Assembly (NCBI GenBank): GCA_026129465.1
Contig: JAHCIA010000001.1
Location: 2,369,964-2,433,963 of the forward strand
Direction of reading: 5' to 3'
DNA length: 64,000 nt
DNA from: Flavobacteriales bacterium
GTDB lineage: Bacteria > Bacteroidota > Bacteroidia > Flavobacteriales_F > PHOS-HE28
The position numbers and the translations under genes were made by a program. The notes beneath the pieces were generated by a model. The model had not been told where the DNA came from. It searched no databases and saw nothing but the letters and a program-made list of their open reading frames with translations. Shown one piece after another: positions 53,890 to 62,451 of the stretch. The first letter of the stretch is position 1, and every line of letters begins with the position of its first letter.

Positions 53890-54960
53890 ATGGAAACACG
53901 CCAGCCCATACGTGCCGGGATCTCCTGCGGCGACCTCAATGGCATCGGCATCGAAGTAGTGCTGCGAACCTTCGAGGACACGCGGATGCTGGGGGACATC
54001 ATCCCCGTGCTCTACTGCTCGGCCAAGGTGGTGAGCCAGCACCGCAAGCTCCTCGGTCTGGAGGAGGTCCAGTTCCACCGTGTGGCCGATGCGCGCGATG
54101 CCCTGCCGAAGAAGTTGAACCTGGTGCATCTCTGGGACGACGAGTTGACCGTGGAGCCCGGCAAGCCGGACCCCGCGTTGGCCACCTACGCCATCAAGAG
54201 CCTGGAAGCGGCCGCACAAGACCTGGCCAGCGGCAAGGTGGATGTGCTGGTGACGGCGCCCATCGACAAGAACAACATGCGGCAGGCGGGGTTCCAGTTC
54301 CCGGGCCACACCGAATTCCTGAGCCACATGGCGGGTGGCGAAGGCGAAGTGTTGATGCTGCTCGTAGGGGAAGGCCTGCGCGTGGGCACCGTCACCGGCC
54401 ACATCCCCCTGAAGGACGTCTCCGCCGCCATCACCACCGACCTCATCCTGTCCAAGGCGCGCCTGTTGCACCAGAGCCTGCAACGCGACTTCGGCATCCC
54501 CAACCCGCGCATCGCCATTCTGGGCCTCAACCCCCATGCGGGCGATGGCGGCACCCTGGGCAGCGAGGACCGCGAACGCATCCTGCCCGCCGTGCGCCGG
54601 CTCAATGAGGAGGGTATCCCCGCCATGGGGCCTTACGCCGCCGATGGCTTCTTCGGCAGCGGTGCCTGCAAGCATTTCGATGGCGTGCTGGCCATGTACC
54701 ACGACCAGGGCCTGGCGCCCTTCAAGGCCTTGAGCTTCGGCCACGGGGTGAATTTCACCGCCGGACTGCCCATTGTGCGCACCAGCCCCGACCATGGCAC
54801 CGGCTTCGACATCGCCGGCAAGGGTGTGGCCGCACCCGACAGTTTCCGCGCCGCCCTCTGGCTGGCGGCCGACATCACCCGCCACCGTGCCGCGTGGAAG
54901 ATCATCAACGCCAACCCGCTGCAACCCCAGAAGCGGGAGAAGGAGCGGAAGGAAGGTTGA
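53890..54960 (+). CDS. pdxA: 4-hydroxythreonine-4-phosphate dehydrogenase
   Basis: NAD-dependent enzyme (356 residues) of vitamin B6 synthesis, oxidising 4-phosphohydroxy-L-threonine on the way to pyridoxine phosphate. Substrate and metal motifs are TAPIDKNN, FPGHTEFLSH, MYHDQGLAPFK and SPDHGTGFDIAGKG. ATG 53890 (METRQPIRAGISCGD) is chosen; the earlier codons are the intergenic repeat. No other pdx gene is near. Confidence 0.95.
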   Translation: METRQPIRAGISCGDLNGIGIEVVLRTFEDTRMLGDIIPVLYCSAKVVSQHRKLLGLEEVQFHRVADARDALPKKLNLVHLWDDELTVEPGKPDPALATYAIKSLEAAAQDLASGKVDVLVTAPIDKNNMRQAGFQFPGHTEFLSHMAGGEGEVLMLLVGEGLRVGTVTGHIPLKDVSAAITTDLILSKARLLHQSLQRDFGIPNPRIAILGLNPHAGDGGTLGSEDRERILPAVRRLNEEGIPAMGPYAADGFFGSGACKHFDGVLAMYHDQGLAPFKALSFGHGVNFTAGLPIVRTSPDHGTGFDIAGKGVAAPDSFRAALWLAADITRHRAAWKIINANPLQPQKREKERKEG

Positions 54961-55132
54961 GGGTCAGTTGGCCAGCCAAGTTCAAGTGGCAATAGCGCGT
55001 GGCGTTCCGTGGTGATCGCGGATCATCTGCGGATCCAACCGGCCAACTGGACGATATGCAGCTCGCCACTTCGCCCAATTCCGGCCGTCCATCCCCGTCC
55101 TGGAGCCGTTCATCCCGATCCGCCCTGGATCC

Positions 55133-55159
55133 TGTAACTGCGCGGCGGATGGAGCCGTC
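55133..55159 (+). promoter_or_regulatory. putative ECF-sigma promoter, copy 1
   Basis: TGTAAC (55133-55138) and CGTC (55156-55159) with a 17-base spacer; CCGTCCCATGG follows the pattern of the second copy. It would start transcription between 55160 and the ATG at 55192, which supports that start over ATG 55162. Confidence 0.5.
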
Positions 55160-55191
55160 CCATGGCCGAACACACCAACAACACGACCGCC

Positions 55192-55572
55192 ATGAAGACC
55201 ACCCTCATCACCCGTACGGCCCTGACGCTGGCCACCGTGCTCACGCTGGGCTTCACCCAGGCCGCCGAGCCCGTCCGCCTGGACACCGGATCCAAGCGCA
55301 CCACCCTGGAGCGCAACCTGGACCGCGCCCTGAACCGCTACATGACCTTCCCCGTGGACAAACAAGCCGACCTGACCGGCGAGGTCTTCGTCAGCTTCGT
55401 CATCGACAAGGAAGGCCGCGTGGAAGTGATCGACTGCAACAGCACCAACGAGCGCCTGAAGGAGCATGTGCTGAACAAGCTCGCCCGCATCGACATCGGC
55501 GAGAACCCCGACGGCATCTGGCGCACCACCCACATGCGCATCAGCTTCCGCCCCGAGCGCAGCGAAGCCTGA
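55192..55572 (+). CDS. small exported protein with TonB-C-like fold
   Basis: A 126-residue protein with signal peptide (LTLATVLTLGFTQAA). The mature part has GEVFVSFVIDKEGRVEVIDC and HVLNKLARIDIG, which resembles the C-terminal domain of TonB-like proteins but without a membrane anchor or Pro-rich linker. Its role is unknown. An ECF-like promoter lies upstream and a strong terminator 20 bases downstream, so it is a monocistronic unit. Confidence 0.65.
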   Translation: MKTTLITRTALTLATVLTLGFTQAAEPVRLDTGSKRTTLERNLDRALNRYMTFPVDKQADLTGEVFVSFVIDKEGRVEVIDCNSTNERLKEHVLNKLARIDIGENPDGIWRTTHMRISFRPERSEA

Positions 55573-55591
55573 AACGCCCGGCATACCTGAC

Positions 55592-55618
55592 GAAAAGCCC
55601 CGGCCACCGGGGCTTTTC
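55592..55618 (+). terminator. intrinsic terminator
   Basis: A perfect 12-bp stem (55592-55603 with 55607-55618), 3-base loop, ending in GGGGCTTTTC and followed by ACATTTCTTC. It closes the 55192 gene; its A/T ends could let it work in both directions. Confidence 0.85.
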
Positions 55619-55636
55619 ACATTTCTTCACCTTTCC

Positions 55637-55662
55637 TGTAACTCGTGGCGAGGTGCTCCGTC
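55637..55662 (+). promoter_or_regulatory. putative ECF-sigma promoter, copy 2
   Basis: TGTAAC (55637-55642) and CGTC (55659-55662) with a 16-base spacer, 25 bases before ATG 55688. It shares TCCTGTAACT and CCGTCCCATGG with copy 1 at 55133-55159. Confidence 0.5.
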
Positions 55663-55687
55663 CCATGGATACAGACGACGACAGATC

Positions 55688-56890
55688 ATGAAGAAGCTCC
55701 TCACCATCGCACTGGCCTGTGGCACCCTGGGCCTTGCCGCCCAACAGGACAGCCTGCCGCCGCCACCACCCGTGCCGGCCGTGCCCCAGGTGCCCGCCAT
55801 ACCCGAGGTACCACAAACGCCCCAGGTCCCTGGGACAAAGGTCATCACCACCCACTCCGCCGTGATCGAGCGCAGCAACGGCACCAAGCGCATCGTGGTG
55901 GTGCAGGGCGATACCACCATCATCGTCACCAAGGATGCCGATGGCCGCTCCACCGTGGTGATGAAGATGGGCGACGAGGCGAGCGACCTGGACAGCGCCG
56001 TGGTGATCGCCCGCCGTGCTTATGTGACCATGGGCGTGGATAAAAAGGGTGGTCATGTGCGCATCGGCGCCGATGGCGATGACAAGGACCCGGTGACCAT
56101 CGAGACCAAGCGCAAGGTGTACCGCATCTACACCGACGTGCGCAAGGAGAAGACCGACAGCGCGCGCTACGCCGCCCGCATCAAGGAACTGCGCACCGAG
56201 CGCCGCAACCTCTTCACCTACTGGAGCGGCCTGGACCTGGGCGTGAACACCCTGCTGGGCCCCGATGGCGACACCGACCTGGACAAGAACGCCGAGTTCA
56301 TGGAGATCGACCACGGCCGCTCGCGCTTCTTCAGCATCAACTTCATGGAGCAAAAGCTGGAGTTGTGCGGCCACCACCTGGGCCTGTACACCGGCCTGGG
56401 CTGGGAGTTCGCCAACTACCACCTGAAGAACAACGTGCTGCTGGCCTACAACGCCGATTCCATCTACGGCATCCCCGTGGAGACGCCCGACTTCCGCAAG
56501 AACAAGCTGCGCCAGATGGGCCTGCGTGTACCCCTGATGCTGGAGTTCAACACCAAGCGCGCGCCGCTGCCCACCCGTGAGGAGATGGCCGCGGGCAAGA
56601 AGACCGGTTTCGACCGCAAGGGCAATTTCCACCTCGCCATAGGCGTGGTGGGCAGCTGGTACTTCGACACCATGTACAAGCAGAAATACCGCATGGAGGG
56701 CGAGGACCGCAAGGACCGCGACAAGGGCGACTACCTGCTGCTGCCTTACCGCGCCGCCGCCAGCGTGCGTATGGGCTACGGCGGCCTCAACCTCTTCGCC
56801 GAATACGCCCTCACCTCCATGTTCCGCGATGGCAAGGGGCCGGAGTTGACGCCCTTCAACGTGGGCCTCACGATCGTCGGGTTCAACTAA
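55688..56890 (+). CDS. outer-membrane beta-barrel protein
   Basis: A 400-residue exported protein with signal peptide (LLTIALACGTLGLAAQ), a Pro-rich stretch (PPPPPVPAVPQVPAIP), a charged region that may form a coiled coil (about 155-178), and a C-terminal porin-like barrel domain similar to the PorT/OMP_b-brl families (YWSGLDLGVN, LGLYTGLGWEFANY, NVGLTIVGFN as the final strand). Its function is unknown. It has the same promoter type as the preceding small exported protein. Confidence 0.75.
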   Translation: MKKLLTIALACGTLGLAAQQDSLPPPPPVPAVPQVPAIPEVPQTPQVPGTKVITTHSAVIERSNGTKRIVVVQGDTTIIVTKDADGRSTVVMKMGDEASDLDSAVVIARRAYVTMGVDKKGGHVRIGADGDDKDPVTIETKRKVYRIYTDVRKEKTDSARYAARIKELRTERRNLFTYWSGLDLGVNTLLGPDGDTDLDKNAEFMEIDHGRSRFFSINFMEQKLELCGHHLGLYTGLGWEFANYHLKNNVLLAYNADSIYGIPVETPDFRKNKLRQMGLRVPLMLEFNTKRAPLPTREEMAAGKKTGFDRKGNFHLAIGVVGSWYFDTMYKQKYRMEGEDRKDRDKGDYLLLPYRAAASVRMGYGGLNLFAEYALTSMFRDGKGPELTPFNVGLTIVGFN

Positions 56891-56967
56891 GCGATCCAGC
56901 CGCCGGACGCGCGTGCTGCGGTCCGGGCGGGCTTTCGGTGAGCGACGAGGGAGTTGGACCTGGCAGG

Positions 56968-56994
56968 GCCGCCGGCGCGCAAGCGACCGGCGGC
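56968..56994 (+). terminator. probable terminator after the barrel protein
   Basis: A perfect 8-bp stem GCCGCCGG/CCGGCGGC (56968-56975 with 56987-56994), 11-base loop, followed by TCTTCGCTT. An imperfect GC-rich hairpin also lies at about 56899-56936. Confidence 0.5.
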
Positions 56995-57065
56995 TCTTCG
57001 CTTGATGGGCCCCCCGGCCGCGCCCCGCCCTATTTTAGCGCCCCTTTCCGCAACACCCCGCTCCC

Positions 57066-57818
57066 ATGGGCCGCATATTCGAGAAGCGCAAGCACAAGAT
57101 CTTCAAGCGCAACGCCCAGCTCAGCAAGCTCTTCACGCGCATCGGCAAGGAGATCGCCATGGCCGTGAAGGCCGGTGGCCCCAGCCCCGAAGCCAACAGC
57201 CGCCTGAAGGTGGCCATCGCCAACGCGCGCGGCATGAACATGCCCAAGGACAACATCGACCGCGCGATCAAGAAGGCGGCCGGTGGCGATGAGGCCGACT
57301 ACCAGGAGATGACCTACGAGGGCTACGCGCCCGGCGGGGTGGCCATCTTCGTGGAGGCCGCCACCAACAACCCCAACCGCACGGTGGGCAATGTGCGCAG
57401 CTTCTTCACCAAGGTGGGCGGTACCCTGGGCACCAGCGGATCACTCAGCCACATGTTCGAGCGCAAGGCCGAATTCACCGTGACCCACGAAGCGGTGGGC
57501 CAGCGCGATACCGATGAGTTCGAGATGGAACTGATCGATGGTGGCGCCGACGATGTGCTGCGCGAAGAGGAGGGTTTCATCATCTACGCTTCGTACCAGT
57601 CCTTCGGGCAGATGCACAAGAAATTGGAGGAACTCGGCGTGGAGGTGAAGAGCGCCGAACTGAAGCGCTTCCCCCTGGTGACCACCCCGGCCGACATCGT
57701 CACGGCCCGCGCCGTGATGAAGCTGGTGGACCTGTTGGAGGACGACGACGACGTGAACGCCGTGTACCACAACATGGACCTCACCGAGGAGGTGGCGGAG
57801 GAGCTGGAGAAAGGGTAG
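57066..57818 (+). CDS. YebC/PmpR-family protein (TACO1-like)
   Basis: A 250-residue YebC-family protein, historically called a transcriptional regulator and now linked to translation of proline-rich stretches. Family motifs are RNAQLSKLFTRIGKEI, NMPKDNIDRAIKKA, YEGYAPGGVAIFVEA and GSLSHMFERK. TATTTTAG (57031-57038) lies 27 bases upstream. It is convergent with the sensor kinase gene. Confidence 0.93.
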   Translation: MGRIFEKRKHKIFKRNAQLSKLFTRIGKEIAMAVKAGGPSPEANSRLKVAIANARGMNMPKDNIDRAIKKAAGGDEADYQEMTYEGYAPGGVAIFVEAATNNPNRTVGNVRSFFTKVGGTLGTSGSLSHMFERKAEFTVTHEAVGQRDTDEFEMELIDGGADDVLREEEGFIIYASYQSFGQMHKKLEELGVEVKSAELKRFPLVTTPADIVTARAVMKLVDLLEDDDDVNAVYHNMDLTEEVAEELEKG

Positions 57819-57895
57819 TAGGTGGGTCATGCTGGCGCGCAGGGTCAACGCTTGACGCAGGTAGCAGGTCGGGCTGGAGCCGGAGCATACGCCCT

Positions 57896-57915
57896 CATGT
57901 GCATTTGAGCACATG
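57896..57915. repeat. CATGTGC/GCACATG inverted repeat
   Basis: A 7-bp stem with 6-base loop, followed by more GCACATG (57925-57931 region), in the 118-base gap between two convergent genes. It may act as a weak terminator. GCACATG also recurs at 39993-40016. Confidence 0.4.
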
Positions 57916-57936
57916 GCCGCATGCGCACATGCTTCC

Positions 57937-59847
57937 TCACTGGGTCCTGAACCGGATGTGGTAGCGCGTGCCCTGCGGTCCGCCCTCCACGGTCATGCGG
58001 CCGTTGAGTTGGTCCACCAGGCTTTCGATCAGTGACATGCCCAGGGTGGTGGAACCGTTCTGCAACTTCTCGAGGGGCAGGCCCACGCCATCGTCACTGT
58101 AGAACAGGTCGAAGCCATCATCCTCCACACGGTGCAGGCCCAGATGCACGCGGCCCTCGCTGCGCCCCTGGAAGGCATGCTTGAAGGAGTTGGTGATGAG
58201 CTCGTTGAACAGCAGGCCCAAGGGCACCATGGTATTCAGTTCGAAGGCGAGGTCGGGATCGATGTCGGTGTGGTACACGATGCGGTCGCCCACATCATTG
58301 AGGCGCACCAGCTCGGCGAACAGTTCCTTGATGTAGAGGGCCACATCCACCGTGGCGAGCTCATCGCCCTTGTACAATTTCTCGTGGATCAGCGCCATGG
58401 AGGTCACGCGGCTCTGGCTCTGGTCGAAGGCGGTCTGTAGGCGCTCATCGGTGATGTTGCCGGCCTGCAGGCGCAGCAGGCTGGCGATCACCTGCAGGTT
58501 GTTCTTCACCCGGTGGTGCATCTCCTTGATCAGGAGTTGGATCCGCTCGTGCGCATCCTCCAATTTGCGTTTCTCCTCCTGCAGGGCCAGGGCCTGTTCC
58601 TGGTCGCGCAGGCGGGCGGCCTTGAGGTTCTCCTTCATCCGCGCCAGGGCGTTGCCCAGCACATCCCGGGGTCCGCGCACCGGCACATTGGTGTCGTAGT
58701 TGCCCTTGCCGATCGCGTCCGCGCTGCTGGCCAACGCGCGGATATTGTGGATCATCTCGTTGAAGGAGGAGGCCATCTGGCCCACCTCATCGCGGCTGCC
58801 CACGGGCACCTCGGCGCTCACGTCGCCCACGGCCAGGGATCGCGTGGCGTGGGTCACCTCGTTCACCGTGTTGCGCACACCGCGCATGATGAGTATCCCC
58901 ATCACGGCCACCGCGCCGATGACGCCGAAGAGGGCGGCCAGCGTGATGAGCAGGCGGCGGCGCGCGTCGTGCGCATTGGCCGCCGTGGCCGCCAATATCG
59001 CCGCCAGCGAGGTGTCCTCCACCGATTTGAGGCGGTCGATGGCCGTGAGCGAGAGGTCCCACCAAGCTTCCGGGGCCATGGCATCCTGTCCGATGCCGCG
59101 CCGCTCCTTCACCGTGCCGATCACCGAGCGCATGAGGTTGATGTCCGGACCTTGGAACACGCTGCGGTAGGAGCTCATCACCTCGGGGGGCGCGTCACGT
59201 TCGAACAGGAGCATGTTGGTCTCGTACTGCGCGATGCGCTCACCGAGCGCCGCCATGTCGGCCACGGGCAGTGCATTCTGCGCCAGGGCCATGCTCAGCC
59301 GGTCGTGCACGGCGCTGAGCGCCTCCTTGGCGTGGAGCAGCCGCAGATGCGCGTAAAGGCGGTCCTTCGTTTCGGGGTCCAGCGCCAGGCGGCCCACACG
59401 CCCCAGTTCATCCAGCACGGCATGCGCCATCACATGGTAGCCGCGTGAGGCGGAGAGGGCATCAATGCGCCTTTCCAGTGTCTGCATCCGAAGTACGCCC
59501 AGGCCAGAAAGCGCCTCGGCACCCTCCACACGGCCATCGGTGGCCGCCACTTGCAGGGAGTGCGCGGCGGCGTCCGTCCTGCCTTGTTGCTCCAAGAGCC
59601 GTGTCCGCTGTATGGGCAGCCGTTCCAGGTAGGCCACGGCATGGGCGCTCTCCTTCTGCAGTTCATGCGTCACATCACTCAGCAGCCCGATGCGCACGGA
59701 CTGCTCCCTGATGTAGGTGTACACCTGGCTCCGCTTGGTGCTCGAATCCACCTGCTTGCCGATGAGCAGCACCATGCCCATCACGGGGATGCCCAGCGTC
59801 ACCAGGAACTTGGTGCGTACGGGAAGGTCGGCGAAGCGCCACGGCAT
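57937..59847 (-). CDS. NIT/HAMP sensor histidine kinase (HisKA_2 type)
   Basis: A 636-residue membrane kinase. Helix 1 (about 13-30), a long periplasmic helical region resembling the nitrate/nitrite-sensing NIT domain (VTHELQKESAHAVAYLERL near residue 60), helix 2 (about 312-335), HAMP, a short coiled coil, then a HisKA_2/HWE-like transmitter with H444-H445 in MHHRVKNNLQVIASLLRLQ and a C-terminal ATPase domain (NELITNSFKHAF, DDGVGLP). No response regulator gene is adjacent. ATG 59847 is six bases after a TACTTTCG element. The NIT assignment is by pattern only; the signal is unknown. Confidence 0.85.
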   Translation of the reverse strand: MPWRFADLPVRTKFLVTLGIPVMGMVLLIGKQVDSSTKRSQVYTYIREQSVRIGLLSDVTHELQKESAHAVAYLERLPIQRTRLLEQQGRTDAAAHSLQVAATDGRVEGAEALSGLGVLRMQTLERRIDALSASRGYHVMAHAVLDELGRVGRLALDPETKDRLYAHLRLLHAKEALSAVHDRLSMALAQNALPVADMAALGERIAQYETNMLLFERDAPPEVMSSYRSVFQGPDINLMRSVIGTVKERRGIGQDAMAPEAWWDLSLTAIDRLKSVEDTSLAAILAATAANAHDARRRLLITLAALFGVIGAVAVMGILIMRGVRNTVNEVTHATRSLAVGDVSAEVPVGSRDEVGQMASSFNEMIHNIRALASSADAIGKGNYDTNVPVRGPRDVLGNALARMKENLKAARLRDQEQALALQEEKRKLEDAHERIQLLIKEMHHRVKNNLQVIASLLRLQAGNITDERLQTAFDQSQSRVTSMALIHEKLYKGDELATVDVALYIKELFAELVRLNDVGDRIVYHTDIDPDLAFELNTMVPLGLLFNELITNSFKHAFQGRSEGRVHLGLHRVEDDGFDLFYSDDGVGLPLEKLQNGSTTLGMSLIESLVDQLNGRMTVEGGPQGTRYHIRFRTQ

Positions 59848-59853
59848 GGCCCT

Positions 59854-59861
59854 CGAAAGTA
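59854..59861 (-). promoter_or_regulatory. putative -7 element for the NIT kinase
   Basis: TACTTTCG on the minus strand, six bases before ATG 59847. Confidence 0.45.
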
Positions 59862-59905
59862 AGCCAATGCCCGGCTCCCCGTCCACGCCGACGCATCGCC
59901 CGGCC

Positions 59906-59913
59906 TTACTTTG
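59906..59913 (+). promoter_or_regulatory. putative -7 element for the carboxylase beta chain
   Basis: TTACTTTG, one mismatch from TAnnTTTG, 21 bases before ATG 59935. Confidence 0.4.
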
Positions 59914-59934
59914 GCCCCGCACCGCAGCAAGGCC

Positions 59935-61476
59935 ATGAAGGAACATTTCGACGACCTGGAAGCGCGCACCGCCCAAGCGCTGGAAGGAGGCGGCCCCGAG
60001 CGCATCGCCGCGCAACACAAGAAAGGCAAGCTCACCGCACGCGAACGCATCGGTCTGTTGCTGGACGAAGGCAGCTTCGAGGAGATCGGCCAGCTGGTGA
60101 CGCACCGCAGCACGGCCTTCGGGCTGGACAAGCAGACCTTCCTGGGCGATGGCGTGGTGACCGGTTACGGCCGCATCGACGGACGGCTGGTGTACGTCTT
60201 TTCGCAGGATTTCACCGTCCTGGGCGGATCGCTCGCCGAAGCGCACGCCCAGAAGATCTGCCGCATCATGGACCTGGCGCTCCAGAACGGCGCCCCGGTG
60301 ATCGGGCTCAACGACAGTGGTGGCGCCCGCATCCAGGAAGGCGTGGTGAGCCTGGCCGGTTACGCGGACATCTTCTACCGCAACGTGCGGGCGAGTGGCG
60401 TGGTGCCACAGATCAGTGCCATCCTCGGGCCCTGTGCGGGCGGCGCCGTGTATAGCCCGGCCCTCACCGACTTCGTCCTCATGACCGAGGGCACCAGCTA
60501 CATGTTCGTCACCGGCCCCAACGTGGTGAAGACCGTGACGCACGAGGAGGTGAGCAGCGAGGACCTCGGTGGCGCCTCCACGCACGCCAGCAAGAGCGGC
60601 GTGGCACATTTCACCGCGCCGAACGAACTGGAGGCCATCCGCGAACTGCGCCGGCTCGCTGGCTACCTGCCCGCCAACTGCGAGGAGGACCCACCCGCAT
60701 GGCCCTGGACGCCTGGTGATGAGCGGCGCCCGGAACTGGACACCATCATCCCCGACAACCCCAACCAGCCCTATGACATCCGGCAGGTGCTCAACGCGGT
60801 GATCGACCCCGACAGCAGCATGGAGGTGCACGCCGACTATGCCCGCAACATGGTCATCGGCTTCGCGCGGGTGGCCGGCCGCACCGTGGGCTGCGTGGCC
60901 AACCAGCCCGCCGTGCTCGCTGGGGTGCTGGACATCGACGCCTCCATCAAGGCCGCCCGTTTCGTACGCTTCTGCGACGCCTTCAACATCCCGCTGCTGG
61001 TCTTCGTGGACGTGCCCGGCTTCCTGCCCGGCACCGACCAGGAGTGGCGTGGCATCATCAACCACGGCGCCAAGCTGCTGCACGCCTTTTGCGAAGCCAC
61101 CGTGCCGCGCATCACCGTCATCACCCGCAAGGCCTACGGCGGCGCCTATGACGTGATGAATTCCAAACACATCGGCGCCGACATGAACTACGCCTGGCCC
61201 AGCGCGGAGATCGCCGTGATGGGCGCCAAGGGCGCGGCCGAGATCATTTTCAAGAGCGAGATCGCCAAGGCGGAGGACCCCCAGGCCAAGTGGAAGGAGA
61301 GGGAATTGGAATACCAGCAGCGCTTCGCCAATCCCTATGAGGCCGCCGCGCGCGGTTTCGTGGACGAGGTGATCCGCCCCAGCGAGACGCGCGTGAAGAT
61401 CATCGCCGCACTCGACATGCTGCGCGACAAGGTGGACCACCTGCCGAAGAAGAAGCACGGCAACATCCCGCTCTGA
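59935..61476 (+). CDS. pccB: propionyl-CoA carboxylase beta chain
   Basis: Carboxyltransferase subunit (513 residues) that moves carboxyl from biotin to propionyl-CoA, giving methylmalonyl-CoA. The two crotonase-like halves show [25 protein letters not shown] and [29 protein letters not shown]. The overall sequence fits PccB better than AccD. The biotin-carrying alpha chain is not in the window. Start is MKEHFDDL at 59935; a palindrome (61485-61521) follows the stop. Confidence 0.93.
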   Translation: MKEHFDDLEARTAQALEGGGPERIAAQHKKGKLTARERIGLLLDEGSFEEIGQLVTHRSTAFGLDKQTFLGDGVVTGYGRIDGRLVYVFSQDFTVLGGSLAEAHAQKICRIMDLALQNGAPVIGLNDSGGARIQEGVVSLAGYADIFYRNVRASGVVPQISAILGPCAGGAVYSPALTDFVLMTEGTSYMFVTGPNVVKTVTHEEVSSEDLGGASTHASKSGVAHFTAPNELEAIRELRRLAGYLPANCEEDPPAWPWTPGDERRPELDTIIPDNPNQPYDIRQVLNAVIDPDSSMEVHADYARNMVIGFARVAGRTVGCVANQPAVLAGVLDIDASIKAARFVRFCDAFNIPLLVFVDVPGFLPGTDQEWRGIINHGAKLLHAFCEATVPRITVITRKAYGGAYDVMNSKHIGADMNYAWPSAEIAVMGAKGAAEIIFKSEIAKAEDPQAKWKERELEYQQRFANPYEAAARGFVDEVIRPSETRVKIIAALDMLRDKVDHLPKKKHGNIPL

Positions 61477-61484
61477 GGGGGCCG

Positions 61485-61521
61485 GCCGTGATCTACGGGG
61501 ATCCCCGTAGCGGATCACGGC
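61485..61521. repeat. near-palindromic hairpin after pccB
   Basis: GCCGTGATC (61485-61493), the perfect 16-base palindrome TACGGGGATCCCCGTA (61494-61509), GCG, then GATCACGGC (61513-61521). The outer arms pair completely. There is no T-run, so it is not a standard terminator. Confidence 0.7.
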
Positions 61522-61569
61522 GATCCACCCAGGCCGCAGGCACGTAGGAAGGGGCAAATTCGCCGAAAC

Positions 61570-62349
61570 ATGAAAACCATGATGCGTACCCACATCCCCC
61601 TCCGCAACATCGCCCTCGTGGCCTTGACCCTGGGCCTGGCCATGTCAGGCTGCAAGAAGGACGACGACCCACCCGCACCCGCACCCCCGGCTGGCGGTGG
61701 CGGCGGTGGATCGCAGACCCCCGGCACCACGCCCAACTTCGTCGGCGCCGACGGACTCCTGGCCGCCACGCGCGTGATCACCTCGCAGGACGGCCCCTTC
61801 GGCCCGATCGAATTCACCATGGGCGTGGCCAGCGGCGCCTTCTCCAACGACGACTGGAGCACCTTCGTGAGCGTGGGCGCCGTGACCTGCAACAGCGAAA
61901 CCCTTACCGCACAGAGCAACAACAGCTACGTGTTCATGCCCGGTGCCGCCAACCCCTCGGGCATCGACCTCACCGCCTCCAACAACGTCACCTGGACGGT
62001 GGCCGGCGGCAACGGCTTCCCGGACTTCGATCGTACCATCACGGGTCCATTCCCGGGCGCGGGCCCCATCACCAGCAGCGCCACCATCGTGCGCTCGCAG
62101 GGTTACACGCTCACCAGCTCCTCGGTGCTCAACGCCGATTCGGTGGTGTTCACCCTGGGCAGTTTGGTGAAGACCCTGCCGGGCAACGCCGCTTCCTGCT
62201 CCTTCTCCGTCGCCGAACTTGAAACGCTCGCCGCCGGCGCGTCGCTGGTGCAGATCGCCCCGTACAACAGCACCACGGAGGATATCGGTGGCAAGACCAT
62301 CTACTTCGTGAAGCAGGCCTCACGCTCACGCTCTGTGACCCTGCAATAG
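61570..62349 (+). CDS. lipoprotein of unknown function
   Basis: A 259-residue lipoprotein with a hydrophobic signal and lipobox (LAMSGCKKDDD; Cys27), followed by a Pro/Gly linker. The mature part is rich in Ser, Thr and Asn and predicted all-beta; I do not recognise the family. The start could be any of the Met codons in MKTMMRTH. A CAAATTCG element lies seven bases upstream. A long hairpin follows the gene. Confidence 0.65.
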   Translation: MKTMMRTHIPLRNIALVALTLGLAMSGCKKDDDPPAPAPPAGGGGGGSQTPGTTPNFVGADGLLAATRVITSQDGPFGPIEFTMGVASGAFSNDDWSTFVSVGAVTCNSETLTAQSNNSYVFMPGAANPSGIDLTASNNVTWTVAGGNGFPDFDRTITGPFPGAGPITSSATIVRSQGYTLTSSSVLNADSVVFTLGSLVKTLPGNAASCSFSVAELETLAAGASLVQIAPYNSTTEDIGGKTIYFVKQASRSRSVTLQ

Positions 62350-62367
62350 AACAAGTTCCCCCTGCCT

Positions 62368-62408
62368 GGCGGGCCGCACTTCCGGACACTTCGGAGGTGC
62401 GGCCCGCC
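62368..62408 (+). terminator. strong hairpin after the lipoprotein gene
   Basis: A perfect 12-bp stem (62368-62379 with 62397-62408) extended by five inner pairs, one of them G-T; 7-base loop; followed by GCTTTCC. Very stable but with a short T-tract. Confidence 0.65.
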
Positions 62409-62451
62409 GCTTTCCACATGCCGCAGGACATCGCACCTTTGCGATGCCCTC

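Noticed and set aside
59848..61593. 582-codon extension of the NIT kinase frame
   Set aside because: It is antisense to pccB, and the kinase has a clear ATG with a promoter element at 59847.
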